From Chloroflexota bacterium (GTDB lineage: Bacteria; Chloroflexota; Dehalococcoidia; SM23-28-2; RBG-16-64-32), in contig JACPQO010000130.1 of assembly GCA_016190405.1 (NCBI GenBank), positions 1-20,462 on the forward strand: a stretch of DNA of 20,462 nt. Reading direction: 5' to 3'. The notes beneath the pieces are model-generated. The model made no database searches, was not told the DNA's origin, and was given only the letters and a program-made list of their open reading frames with translations. Both the position numbers and the translations under genes were made by a program. This document shows, in pieces, positions 6,469 to 13,346 of the stretch. The first letter of the stretch is position 1; the number at the start of each line of letters is the position of its first letter.

Positions 6469-7569
6469 ATGCCCACCCGCCGCTTCCCGAAAGTCACCGA
6501 CGACGCCCTGGCCGACCTCCGCAGCCGCATCGGCGACATCGCCGAGGACGAAGCCTTCATCCGGGTGGCCAGCCGGGACGCCATTCGCCATTTCGCCGAA
6601 GGCATCGGCGACGCCAATCCCCTGTGGCTGGACGAGGCCTACGCGCGGCGCACGCGCTGGGGCACGCTGCTGGCGCCACCCACCTTCCTGTTCGCCGCCA
6701 GCCGCGTCCTCAGCGGCTACGTGGGCGGCCTGCCGGGCATCCATGCCATGTTCGCCGGCGCCCACTTCCGCTGGCAGCGGCCCGTGCGGCTGGACGACGA
6801 GTTGCTTTCGGAGGCGCGCCTGAAGGACATCATTGAGAAGCAGACTGAGTTCTCCGGTCGCTCCGTCCAGCAGACGTACAGCGTACGTTTCACCGACCAG
6901 CGCGGCGAACTCATCGCCGAGTGCGATTCCTGGTGCTTCCGCACAGAGCGGGAGACGGCGCGCCGTCGCGGCAAGTACCGGCCTGTTGAGCCTTACGTTT
7001 ATTCGGACGCGGAGCTGGACCGGATATGGCAGGACTACCAGCGGGAGGAACTGCGCGGGGCCGTCCCCCGTTACCTGGAGGACGTCGCCGTGGGCGACGA
7101 ACTGACACCAGTGGTCAAGGGGCCGTGGACGCCCACGGCCAGCATCGCTTTCCTGCTGGGCTGGGGCGGCCTGTACATCCGCGCCCACCGCTTCGCTTTC
7201 GAGCAGTACCGGCGGCACCCCGCCCTGGCCATCGCCAAGGAGCAGAACGTGCCGGAGCCGCCGGAGCGGGTGCACTGGGACAGCACGTTCGCCCGGCAGG
7301 TGGGGGTGCCCGCCGCCTACGACTACGGCCCCGAGCGGGTGGCCTGGATGGGGCACCTGCTGACCAACTGGACCGGCGACGACGGTTTCCTGCGCGAGCT
7401 ATACGTGGAGGTCCGCCGCCACAACATGGTGGGCGACACCACCTGGTGTCACGGCCGCGTGGTTGCCAACCAGGAGGGCCTGGTGCGGCTCGACCTATCG
7501 GCGGCGAACCAGCGGGGCGAGAGCACGGTTACGGGCTGGGCGGTCGTTGAGCTGCCCCGCCGCGGCTAG
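6469..7569 (+). CDS. Double-hotdog MaoC-type acyl dehydratase
   Basis: This 366-residue protein probably hydrates or dehydrates a (hydroxy)acyl thioester in the cytoplasm. The first half (about 25-160) matches the FAS1-type MaoC N-terminal dehydratase region: RDAIRHFAEGIGDANPLW, then RTRWGTLLAPPTFLF. The second half (about 195-365) is another hotdog with YLEDVAVGDELTP, the HWD...VGVPAAYDYGPERVAWM stretch, LYVEVRRHNMVGDTTWCHGRV and a final WAVVELPRRG. In the first half the catalytic Asp-His pattern is not the usual D-x4-H, so activity is uncertain. The ATG follows the SDR stop with zero spacing and there is no Shine-Dalgarno of its own, so it is translationally coupled to the SDR. Confidence 0.85.
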   Translation: MPTRRFPKVTDDALADLRSRIGDIAEDEAFIRVASRDAIRHFAEGIGDANPLWLDEAYARRTRWGTLLAPPTFLFAASRVLSGYVGGLPGIHAMFAGAHFRWQRPVRLDDELLSEARLKDIIEKQTEFSGRSVQQTYSVRFTDQRGELIAECDSWCFRTERETARRRGKYRPVEPYVYSDAELDRIWQDYQREELRGAVPRYLEDVAVGDELTPVVKGPWTPTASIAFLLGWGGLYIRAHRFAFEQYRRHPALAIAKEQNVPEPPERVHWDSTFARQVGVPAAYDYGPERVAWMGHLLTNWTGDDGFLRELYVEVRRHNMVGDTTWCHGRVVANQEGLVRLDLSAANQRGESTVTGWAVVELPRRG

Positions 7570-7595
7570 GCCGGCGGACTCTGCGGTTGCCGCGC

Positions 7596-7619
7596 GCTCC
7601 CAGGCCCTAGCCTGGGAGC
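7596..7619. terminator. Hairpin at a convergent gene junction
   Basis: GCTCCCAGG (7596-7604) and CCTGGGAGC (7611-7619) form a perfect 9-bp stem with a 6-base loop. It sits between the plus-strand dehydratase and the end of the minus-strand lipoprotein gene, whose last codons overlap it. No T-tract follows on either strand. Confidence 0.55.
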
Positions 7620-8404
7620 TCCGTCACCTCGAACGGCGGCTGGAAGTCGGCGTCGGTCACGTCCGTGCTCACCTCGGTGGCCTCGATGGAGGTCTCGCTG
7701 CCGTCCTCGAGGGTCACTTTAGAGAGGAGCAGGATGCCGTCCTCGGAGATGCACGTTTCGGCAGACGCGAACTCCGTGATGCTGGTCGCTTTCACCGTGA
7801 AGCACTTGGCCGTGACACCGGCTATGGTCCGCTCCGACTCGTCCACGAGGTCGAACCCTTCGATGTCTTCTGCCAGGCTCTCGGTCGTACTGAATATCGG
7901 CTCGAAGAGGTCTGTCTGTTGTTGAGCCTGATCCGCGGGGACGGAGAGGCACGTGCCCTCGCCACCGCCGAGGTCGGTGCACAAGTAGGACGCATCGCCG
8001 ACCTGGATCACGCTGGTAGCTGTCGCCGGCTGTCCGGGCTCGCTGAACGAGTAGTCGATGCGGCTGTCCGGTGGCCGCTGGGTGAGGGTCATGGTGAACT
8101 CCGATTCTTGCCCGCCGACGATGCTGCTGGTAAAGCGGTAGGTAACCTTGGCGGTAATCCCCTCCGTGGCTTTGGCCAGGTCCTGCAGCTTGGCGGCGCC
8201 CACTTCGCCACCACCGTCCCCACCCTCTTCGGTGGCCGTCTCTGTAGCCGCGGCCGTCTCCCTGGCTGTCTTCGTGCCTTGTGGGCCGCCCTCCTCCTCA
8301 CCACCGCCGCAGGCAGCCGCCAGGAGCAGCAGCGCCAGCGCCGCCCCGGTGGCAATCAGCAGCCAACGCCGAATCGCAGAGTTTCGCCTTGTCAAATACG
8401 CCAT
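7607..8404 (-). CDS. Lipoprotein (265 residues), possibly LppX/LprAFG-like
   Basis: The N-terminus MAYLTRRNSAIRRWLLIATG plus ALALLLLAAAC is a lipoprotein signal peptide with the lipid-modified Cys at 32. A low-complexity linker CGGGEEEGG and a stretch rich in T, A and E follow, then a beta-rich folded domain (about 80-262). The repeated pattern of strands (VTYRFTSSIVGGQESEFTMT; SRIDYSF; SVIQVGDASYLC; KCFTVKA) resembles the LppX/LprG lipid-carrier fold, but I am not sure of that family. Four further cysteines (CTDLGGGEGTC, KCF, ETC) could form disulfides outside the membrane. AGGAGGGACA immediately precedes the ATG and a good promoter lies upstream, so it is a single-gene unit. Its place next to acyl-chain genes fits a lipid-handling role. 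Confidence 0.85.
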   Translation of the reverse strand: MAYLTRRNSAIRRWLLIATGAALALLLLAAACGGGEEEGGPQGTKTARETAAATETATEEGGDGGGEVGAAKLQDLAKATEGITAKVTYRFTSSIVGGQESEFTMTLTQRPPDSRIDYSFSEPGQPATATSVIQVGDASYLCTDLGGGEGTCLSVPADQAQQQTDLFEPIFSTTESLAEDIEGFDLVDESERTIAGVTAKCFTVKATSITEFASAETCISEDGILLLSKVTLEDGSETSIEATEVSTDVTDADFQPPFEVTELPG

Positions 8405-8433
8405 TGTCCCTCCTATAGAATCTGCTCCGCAGT

Positions 8434-8462
8434 AGGTTACCGCCCCCGGCCCGTAACGTCAA
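8434..8462 (-). promoter_or_regulatory. Promoter TTGACG-N17-TAACCT for the lipoprotein gene
   Basis: On the minus strand TTGACG (8462-8457) is followed after exactly 17 bases by TAACCT (8439-8434). The lipoprotein ATG is at 8404, giving a short leader that carries the AGGAGGGACA ribosome binding site. Confidence 0.6.
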
Positions 8463-8503
8463 CCAGCTTCTTTAGTGCTCTGGCGCCGCCGCCGAGGGGA
8501 GCG

Positions 8504-9418
8504 CTAGGCAGCGCCCGTGGGCCAGCCATCATCGGGCCACATCTCCCGAAAGACGTACCACTGCGCCGGATAGCGGCGCACGAACCCCTGGAACAGATCG
8601 GCGATGCGCTGGGTGATCTGTCGAGCGTCTTCGTCGGCGTCCAGCTCGCGGCTGGAGAGGATGGGCGGGCAGATGTGGGCGAAGAAGCGGCCACCGGGCC
8701 TGCGAGCGGCCAAGCCGAAGACGATGGGGGCGCCGCTGATGCGGGCCAGGCGGGCCGGGCCGACGGGGAAGACGGTGCGATGCCCGAAGAAGGTCACGGG
8801 AACACCACCTCCCCTGTCCACCCCCACATCGACAACGAAGGCCACCATCTCGCGGCGACGGAGGGCACGCACCAGCTTGATGCCGGCGCCGGCCGCCGGC
8901 AAAAGGGTGATGCCCATTCTGGCACGGCAGGCGATGGCCCAGTCCATGATCCCATCGGGACCGAAGCGCTCCGCCACGGAGGTGATCGTGTTCCCCCTGA
9001 GGACGACCAGAGAGGCGGCCACCTCCGGGCTGCCCATGTGGGCGCTGGTGAAGATGATGCCCTTGCCGTAGGACTCGGCCTCGTCGAAGTGCTCTTCACC
9101 CTCGATCTGCAGCCGGTCGAGCACCGTCTGGTTGTCCCAACCCTGGACGTGGATCATCTCGGCGATGTAGAGGGCGAAGTGGCGAAAACAGGCACGTCCG
9201 AGCCGGTCCACGAGGGGATCGTTGACGCTGCGGCCGAGGATGCGGGCGTAGTTGCGGCGAGCCGTCTCCCGCTTGCTCTTCCAGATCCCGTAGGCGAAGT
9301 CGCCCCAGGGCAGGGCCAGCCGGTGTGCGAGATCAAAGGGGACCAGGCGGATCCCGGAGCGATTGAAGATATAGACCCAGCGGCCGGGAACCCAGTCCAG
9401 TGGGCCGCGGGCTGCCAC
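8504..9418 (-). CDS. LpxL/PatA-like lipid acyltransferase
   Basis: The 304-residue protein belongs to the bacterial lipid A biosynthesis acyltransferase family, which also includes mycobacterial PatA-type mannoside acyltransferases. It should move an acyl chain from ACP or CoA to a glycolipid at the inner membrane. The catalytic H-x4-E is HMGSPE (H127, E132) within KGIIFTSAHMGSPEVAASL. The conserved acceptor-side segments FVVDVGVDRGGGVPVTFFG (194-212) and RRYPAQWYVFREMW near the C-terminus are present. I chose GTG 9418: it shares one base with the TAG stop of the thioesterase gene, and upstream codons in the frame are the shadow of that gene. It is the last gene of the acyl-chain operon. Whether the organism makes lipid A cannot be seen here; a mannosylated or other glycolipid acceptor is equally possible. 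Confidence 0.88.
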   Translation of the reverse strand: MAARGPLDWVPGRWVYIFNRSGIRLVPFDLAHRLALPWGDFAYGIWKSKRETARRNYARILGRSVNDPLVDRLGRACFRHFALYIAEMIHVQGWDNQTVLDRLQIEGEEHFDEAESYGKGIIFTSAHMGSPEVAASLVVLRGNTITSVAERFGPDGIMDWAIACRARMGITLLPAAGAGIKLVRALRRREMVAFVVDVGVDRGGGVPVTFFGHRTVFPVGPARLARISGAPIVFGLAARRPGGRFFAHICPPILSSRELDADEDARQITQRIADLFQGFVRRYPAQWYVFREMWPDDGWPTGAA

Positions 9419-9891
9419 TAGGCTCTCGTCCTCCCGCCCTGGGCGCGACCCAGGTAGAATGCCTCCATCTGGCGGGCCCGCCCCGGCGGCAGACGCATGA
9501 ACACCCCCCTGGCCTCGGCCACGATCTCGCCCGCAGCGCCGCGGATCTCGCCGGTGGCTTCCAGCCAGCGGCCGCGGTCGCGGCTGACCCGAGCGGTGAC
9601 GGTGAGCTCCTGACCCAGGGGCAGAGGACGCCGGTACTTGACCTCCATGCGGGCGGTCATGGCCCAGGCGCCGGCGGCGTACATAGCCCAGCCCATCGCC
9701 TCGTCCAGGGCGGCGGCGGCGATGCCGCCGTGGGCGAGGCCCGGGTAGCCCTGGTGGACCCGGCGCGCCACGAAACGGCCGACAGCCACGCCGTCCTCGA
9801 TGCGGAACTCGATGTGGAGCCCCTCGGGGTTGGCGTCGCCGCAACCGAAGCACCAGCGGCGCGGGCTACTCTCCGGCTCCTGCATCACCAT
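9418..9891 (-). CDS. PaaI-like hotdog thioesterase
   Basis: The protein has 157 residues from ATG 9891, or 155 from the alternative ATG 9885. It carries the CFGCGDANPEGL opening at 14-25 and the hotdog catalytic region LAHGGIAAAALDEAMGWAMY (HGG-x6-DE) around 52-71, as in PaaI/THEM4-type acyl-CoA or acyl-ACP thioesterases. The rest (TARMEVKYRRPLPLGQELTV, ARGVFMRLP) fits the fold. The start overlaps the end of the FabF-like gene by about 26 bases and the stop overlaps the acyltransferase start by one base, so it is translationally coupled on both sides. It probably releases or proofreads acyl chains made by the operon. The upstream codons of the longer frame are antisense-like and were excluded. 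Confidence 0.87.
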   Translation of the reverse strand: MVMQEPESSPRRWCFGCGDANPEGLHIEFRIEDGVAVGRFVARRVHQGYPGLAHGGIAAAALDEAMGWAMYAAGAWAMTARMEVKYRRPLPLGQELTVTARVSRDRGRWLEATGEIRGAAGEIVAEARGVFMRLPPGRARQMEAFYLGRAQGGRTRA

Positions 9892-11122
9892 CCAACTGCC
9901 GGAAGGCGACGACGCCGTTCTGGCCGCCGAAGCCGAAGCCGTTGGCCAGGGCCACCTGCACGGGCGCACGGCGGGCGGCCAGAGGCACGTAGTCCAGATC
10001 GCAGTCCGGGTCCGGGGTCTCCAGGTTGATGGTGGGCGGGATCACGCCGTCGCGGATGGACAGGACGGCGGTCAGGGCGCTGACGGCGCCGGCGGCCCCC
10101 AACTGGTGGCCCACCATGGACTTGGGGGCCGTAATGGGCACGCGGTAGGCGTGCTCGCCCAGGGCGCGCTTGATAGCGGCCGTCTCGGCGGCGTCGTTGA
10201 GGGACGTGCCGGTGCCGTGAGCGACGACGCAGTCGACCTCCTCGGGCTGCAAGGAGGCCGCCTTGAGGGCCCGCTGGATGGCGAGCGCGGCGGCGTCGCC
10301 GCTGGGGTCCGGGGCTGTGATGTGATAGGCGTCGCAGGTGACGGCGCCGCCCGCCAGCTCGGCGTAGATGCGGGCGCCGCGGGCCCGGGCGTGCTCCAGC
10401 CGCTCCACCACCATGGCGGCCGCGCCCTCGCCGTAGACGAAGCCGTCGCGGTGGAGGTCGAAGGGGCGGCAGGCGCGCGCGGGCTCATCGTTGCGGGTGG
10501 AGAGGGCGCGCATGTTGGCCATGGCGGCGATGGAGATGGGGATGATGTTGGCTTCGGCACCGCCGGCGATGATCACGTCGGCCTCGCCGAGATCGATGAG
10601 GCGCTTGGCCTCGACGAAGGCGAAGATGCCGGCGGCGCAGGCGGCCACCGAGGTGATGGTGGGGCCGCGGATACCCAGGTTGATGGCGACCTGACAGGAG
10701 GCCATGTTGGCGGCCATGGCCGGCACCGTCAACGGCCCGACCCGCGCCGCGCCCTTCTCCAGGTAGACAGTCTGGGTATCGGCGATGACGTCCACGCCGC
10801 CGCCGCCGGTGTTCATGACGATGGCCAGGTCGTCGCGGTTGGCGTCGTCGATGGCGATGCCGGCGTCCGCCACGGCCTGGGCGGCGGCGGCCACGGCGAA
10901 CTGGGAGAAGCGGGCCGCCCGTCGCGCGGCCTTCACGTCCATGTAGCGGCCGGGGTCCCAGTCCTTGACCTCGGCGGCGATCTGGCAGGGCAGGTCGCTG
11001 GGGTCGAACAGGGTGATGCGGCGGACGCCGGAGACGCCGGCGGTCAGGCTAGACCAGAATTCGGCGACGTTCTGGCCGATGGGCGTGATGCAGCCGAGGC
11101 CCGTGACGACGGCTCTCGCCAT
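9866..11122 (-). CDS. fabF: FabF-like beta-ketoacyl-ACP synthase II
   Basis: This 418-residue condensing enzyme should extend an acyl-ACP by two carbons from malonyl-ACP. The start MARAVVTGLGCITPIGQNVA is typical of KAS II. The thiolase-fold active site is complete: Cys162 in SVAACAAGIFAF, His302 in VAHGTGTSLND, Lys334 in APKSMVGHQLGAAGA and His339. The C-terminal ANGFGFGGQNGVVAF is also standard. I chose ATG 11122, which overlaps the preceding TGA by one base (TGATG), because residues upstream are not conserved. It could serve general fatty acid synthesis, but no malonyl transferase, ACP or ketoreductase is adjacent. Its neighbours (paired hotdog subunits, two thioesterases, an acyltransferase) suggest a dedicated accessory pathway, so the symbol describes the family rather than a proven role. 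Confidence 0.93.
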   Translation of the reverse strand: MARAVVTGLGCITPIGQNVAEFWSSLTAGVSGVRRITLFDPSDLPCQIAAEVKDWDPGRYMDVKAARRAARFSQFAVAAAAQAVADAGIAIDDANRDDLAIVMNTGGGGVDVIADTQTVYLEKGAARVGPLTVPAMAANMASCQVAINLGIRGPTITSVAACAAGIFAFVEAKRLIDLGEADVIIAGGAEANIIPISIAAMANMRALSTRNDEPARACRPFDLHRDGFVYGEGAAAMVVERLEHARARGARIYAELAGGAVTCDAYHITAPDPSGDAAALAIQRALKAASLQPEEVDCVVAHGTGTSLNDAAETAAIKRALGEHAYRVPITAPKSMVGHQLGAAGAVSALTAVLSIRDGVIPPTINLETPDPDCDLDYVPLAARRAPVQVALANGFGFGGQNGVVAFRQLDGDAGAGE

Positions 11123-11562
11123 CAGCTGCCACACCTCTCGATGCCCGGGACCTGAGTGATGTACCAAGAGTAGCCAGCGGCGCCGGGACCTTCAGGGTTG
11201 GGCACCAAGACCCACTCCACGTCCTCATCGTGGTCTTTGAAGATCAACGTGATGGTGATGCGGGCCTCCTCGCCCTCGAACTTGACCTTCTTCAGGCCCC
11301 GGAAACCGGTAGGCTGCTGCATATCGGCCAGCGCTTTCTTGAAGGCGTCCTCGGTGCAGCGGTCGCGCACTTCCTGCGCTAGGTAGGGATATATGCCTGC
11401 TGGCCCGGCCAGGGCGTAGGCGTAGGTGGCCTCCTCCGCCACGAAGCCGATCTGTTTGACCCGTGGGTCGTCGGGGATGCTGTCGCCGCCGCAGGCGGTA
11501 GCCAGCAAGCCGAAGCCCAGGCCCAGGGCCAGGGCCAGCGGCAGGAGGAGCCGCAGACTCAC
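11122..11562 (-). CDS. Small lipoprotein, 146 residues
   Basis: The GTG start at 11562 overlaps the TGA of the MaoC gene by four bases (GTGA), and the stop overlaps the FabF-like start by one base. Residues 1-23 are a lipoprotein signal peptide and C24 in LLATACGGDS is the modified Cys. The mature domain is about 120 residues, alpha then beta, with RCTEDAFKKALADMQ, KKVKFEGEEARITITLIF and a terminal ITQVPGIERCGS. The size and order (helix with 'Y', then curved strands) recall NTF2/SnoaL-like lipoproteins, but I do not recognise a family. Two further Cys (in DRC and ERC) may pair. An exported lipoprotein locked into an acyl-biosynthesis operon by overlapping codons is unusual and suggests a partner role in lipid delivery or sensing. 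Confidence 0.85.
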   Translation of the reverse strand: MSLRLLLPLALALGLGFGLLATACGGDSIPDDPRVKQIGFVAEEATYAYALAGPAGIYPYLAQEVRDRCTEDAFKKALADMQQPTGFRGLKKVKFEGEEARITITLIFKDHDEDVEWVLVPNPEGPGAAGYSWYITQVPGIERCGS

Positions 11563-11972
11563 GCCGGCACCTCAGCCTCAGCCGAGACGAGCACCTCGCC
11601 GCGTTGATTCCGGCACTCCACGTGGCAGACAGCGCGACCGCCCTCCTTCCGCAGGACGCGGCCCGAGGCGGTTACGGTATCGCCCGGGCGGGCCGGGGCG
11701 CGAAAGCGGGCCTTCAGCCGTCCGCCGGATAGCCAGGCCTGACCGAAGCCGGCGGTCATCATCTCCGAGAGGTAGGCCAGAAGGAGCATGCCATGGGCGA
11801 TGGTGCCGCCGAACTGCGTCTTCGCCGCGAACTCGGGGTCGGTGTGCAGCGGGTTGCCGTCGCCGCCAGCCAGAGCGTAGCGGTTGATCCCCTCCTGGGT
11901 GATCTCCTTTGCCAGCGGCGGTAGTTCCGCCTTCGCCGACGTGGACGAGAGTTCCCTGGCTTGCGGGCTCAT
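11559..11972 (-). CDS. MaoC-domain (R)-specific hydratase subunit (HadB-like)
   Basis: The 137-residue single-hotdog protein starts at ATG 11972, which overlaps the TGA of the upstream gene (ATGA). It has the hydratase-2 catalytic dyad as D38-x4-H43 in AGGDGNPLHTDPEFA and the following GGTIAHGMLLLAYLSEM. Such proteins dehydrate (3R)-hydroxyacyl-ACP or hydrate trans-2-enoyl-CoA. The partner gene directly upstream encodes a second hotdog protein without the dyad, as in the mycobacterial HadA-HadB heterodimer, where HadB supplies catalysis. That comparison is inference from domain arrangement. The extra codons of the longer frame upstream of 11972 are a shadow of the neighbour. Confidence 0.9.
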   Translation of the reverse strand: MSPQARELSSTSAKAELPPLAKEITQEGINRYALAGGDGNPLHTDPEFAAKTQFGGTIAHGMLLLAYLSEMMTAGFGQAWLSGGRLKARFRAPARPGDTVTASGRVLRKEGGRAVCHVECRNQRGEVLVSAEAEVPA

Positions 11973-12403
11973 CGGATTGGTTCTAGGTTCTCGGTTCTTG
12001 GTTCTTCTCCGACCGGCATCGTTACGGTGGCCCGACCGGTCATGACGGGCCGGCCGGCGCCGTCGTCCACGTCCAACTCGATGCTCATCAGAGCCCAGCC
12101 CTGGCGCTCGCCGCGGCTGGCCACCTGGGCCCGCGCCGACAGGCGCTCGCCCAAGCGCAGCGGCCGCAGGAAGGCCAGCTCCTGGCCCAGGTGGATTGCG
12201 CCCGCAGGGAGAGCGGCGGCGTCCAGCAGGGCACGGATGGAGAGGGCAGCCACGGCCATGGGGGGCACGATGTCCTCGCCCAGGCGGCCAATGGCCTCGT
12301 CCTCCACCGCCGCCACGTACTCGCGCACCCACTGGGGCGAGAGGTTGAACTCGACGGGGGGAAACTGATGGCCCTTGGGCAGCGTCTCCAGGGCGGGCGG
12401 CAT
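11969..12403 (-). CDS. Hotdog dehydratase-like subunit (HadA-like) with a repeat-encoded tail
   Basis: The protein has 144 residues from ATG 12403. Residues about 12-130 fit the MaoC N-terminal (FAS1-type) dehydratase fold: LSPQWVREYVAAVEDE, then VPPMAVAALSIRALLDAAAL, IHLGQELAFLRPLRLGERLSARAQV and GRPVMTGRATVTMPVG. I see no D-x4-H dyad, so it is probably the substrate-binding partner of the downstream MaoC subunit. The last residues, EEPRTENLEP, are encoded by the heptamer repeat at 11979-12006, so the tail appears to be a repeat-derived extension. The stop overlaps the next start (ATGA). The gap to the upstream thioesterase gene is five bases. Confidence 0.85.
   Translation of the reverse strand: MPPALETLPKGHQFPPVEFNLSPQWVREYVAAVEDEAIGRLGEDIVPPMAVAALSIRALLDAAALPAGAIHLGQELAFLRPLRLGERLSARAQVASRGERQGWALMSIELDVDDGAGRPVMTGRATVTMPVGEEPRTENLEPIR
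11979..12006. repeat. Tandem heptamer array GGTTCTN inside a coding region
   Basis: Four units (GGTTCTA, GGTTCTC, GGTTCTT, GGTTCTT) lie within the last codons of the hotdog gene at 11969-12403 and directly precede its stop and the next start. Confidence 0.8.
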
Positions 12404-12408
12404 GCGGT

Positions 12409-12783
12409 CTAGCCCGGACGCCCGGCGAAGCGGCTCATGTCGATGACGCGACGCTCGTGGATGCCCTCGCCGATCCTGGCGCCGGTCTCGTTGGAGGCTT
12501 CAACCTCGAAGACCACCTTGCGGCCGTCGACCTCCTTGACGCGGCCCCTGACGGTGACCTTCATGCCGATGGGCGTCGGGGCCATGTGCTTGACCTCGAC
12601 CCGGTAGCCGACGGAGCTTTCGCCCGACTCTTGAAAGGGGATCAGCATCCTGAGGCAGAGCTGCTCGAAGTGGCCGACCATAGCGGGAGTAGAGTACATG
12701 GGGACCGGCAGGTGCGCCACTCCCATCTCCGGCGTGGTAGCGATGGTCATCTCGTCCCTGGTGCCAATGGGTATCTCTTTCAT
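12409..12783 (-). CDS. FlK-like hotdog thioesterase
   Basis: The 124-residue hotdog protein resembles fluoroacetyl-CoA thioesterase FlK and its wide family. The FlK catalytic residues Thr42, Glu50 and His76, as I recall them, correspond with identical spacing to Thr32 (YSTPAMVGHFEQLC), Glu40 and His66 (VKHMAPTPIGMKV). A terminal ARIGEGIHERRVID also fits. Members hydrolyse small or aromatic acyl-CoAs, so it is not necessarily a fluoroacetate detoxifier; the operon suggests an acyl-thioester substrate. It is the first gene of the minus-strand operon that runs to 8504. The ATG at 12783 has only a distant GGAGG, 13 bases upstream. Confidence 0.85.
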   Translation of the reverse strand: MKEIPIGTRDEMTIATTPEMGVAHLPVPMYSTPAMVGHFEQLCLRMLIPFQESGESSVGYRVEVKHMAPTPIGMKVTVRGRVKEVDGRKVVFEVEASNETGARIGEGIHERRVIDMSRFAGRPG

Positions 12784-12838
12784 GCGCGGGCACAGACCTC
12801 CTGCTGCAATGCCGCTGGCCCGGGAGCAGGCCGAACCC

Positions 12839-12869
12839 AGTATAAGGGATGGGCGCAGGCTAACGGCAA
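12839..12869 (-). promoter_or_regulatory. Candidate promoter of the acyl-chain operon (TATACT)
   Basis: On the minus strand TATACT occupies 12844-12839, with a weak TTGCCG at 12869-12864 (19-base spacing). The transcript would run into the FlK-like gene at 12783. The region 12784-12956 is the divergent promoter area shared with the ferredoxin. Confidence 0.4.
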
Positions 12870-12928
12870 GAGGCGTGCACCCTGGCGGGAGCTTCCCGTT
12901 TCGAGGCGCGCAGGACGGGAAAGGGCCA

Positions 12929-12937
12929 TGCTAAAAT
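12929..12937 (+). promoter_or_regulatory. Extended -10 (TGC-TAAAAT) of the 2Fe-2S ferredoxin gene
   Basis: TG 12929-12930 and TAAAAT 12932-12937 form an extended -10, with no recognisable -35. Transcription would start about 13 bases before the ATG at 12957, leaving no room for a normal Shine-Dalgarno. Confidence 0.55.
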
Positions 12938-12956
12938 CAATTGCGCAAGCGTAAAC

Positions 12957-13292
12957 ATGCCAAAAGTCACCATCGAACCCCTGGGCCAGTCCATCGAGGC
13001 GGAAGTGGGCGCCTCGATAATGGAAGCCGCCTGGAGCCACGGGCTGTACTGGCCCACCACCTGCGGCGGCCAGGGCATCTGCACCTCCTGCGCCTGTAGC
13101 GTGGAGGCCGGCGACGAGAACCTGGAGCCGATGGGCCGCTCCGAGATGAAGACCCTGCGGGAGGAGTTGGGCGAGGCCACGATCCGCAGCCGGCGGCTGC
13201 GCCTGGCCTGCCAGGCGCGGATCCGGGGCGACGTGACGGTCACGAAGCAGGGCGTGCGCCCGGCGCGGCCCTCGGCCCTGACGCTGGAGTAG
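12957..13292 (+). CDS. 2Fe-2S ferredoxin (adrenodoxin/plant type)
   Basis: The 111-residue electron carrier starts MPKVTIEPLGQSIEAEVGAS, the normal beta-grasp opening. Cluster ligands are Cys36, Cys42 and Cys45 in TTCGGQGICTSCACSV and Cys85 in RLACQARI, giving C-x5-C-x2-C-x39-C. The family passes single electrons between reductases and oxygenases or other redox enzymes in the cytoplasm. It has no Shine-Dalgarno and a near-leaderless promoter. It is divergent from the acyl-chain operon and followed after 242 bases by a 7Fe ferredoxin. The last 39 bases of the gene are repeated in that spacer. Confidence 0.93.
   Translation: MPKVTIEPLGQSIEAEVGASIMEAAWSHGLYWPTTCGGQGICTSCACSVEAGDENLEPMGRSEMKTLREELGEATIRSRRLRLACQARIRGDVTVTKQGVRPARPSALTLE
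13254..13292 (+). repeat. Copy 1 of a 39-bp direct repeat (end of the ferredoxin gene)
   Basis: This segment, from GTGCGCCCGGCG to the TAG stop, matches 13420-13458 at 35 of 39 positions with no gap. Confidence 0.85.
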
Positions 13293-13346
13293 GGGGAGGG
13301 AGTCACGCTCGCATCGAAGCTTTCCAGAGCCGCAGCAAGTGCCGAA

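Noticed and set aside
5518..7356. Minus-strand frame of 612 codons
   Set aside because: It is antisense to the SDR and dehydratase genes, is rich in H, R, G and V as expected of a GC-driven shadow, and shows no family motif.
7463..9421. Plus-strand frame of 652 codons
   Set aside because: It spans the lipoprotein and acyltransferase on the other strand, both of which have clear signatures; the composition is typical of a shadow.
9800..11155. Plus-strand frame of 451 codons rich in G, D, V and H
   Set aside because: It mirrors the FabF-like gene, which has a complete active site.
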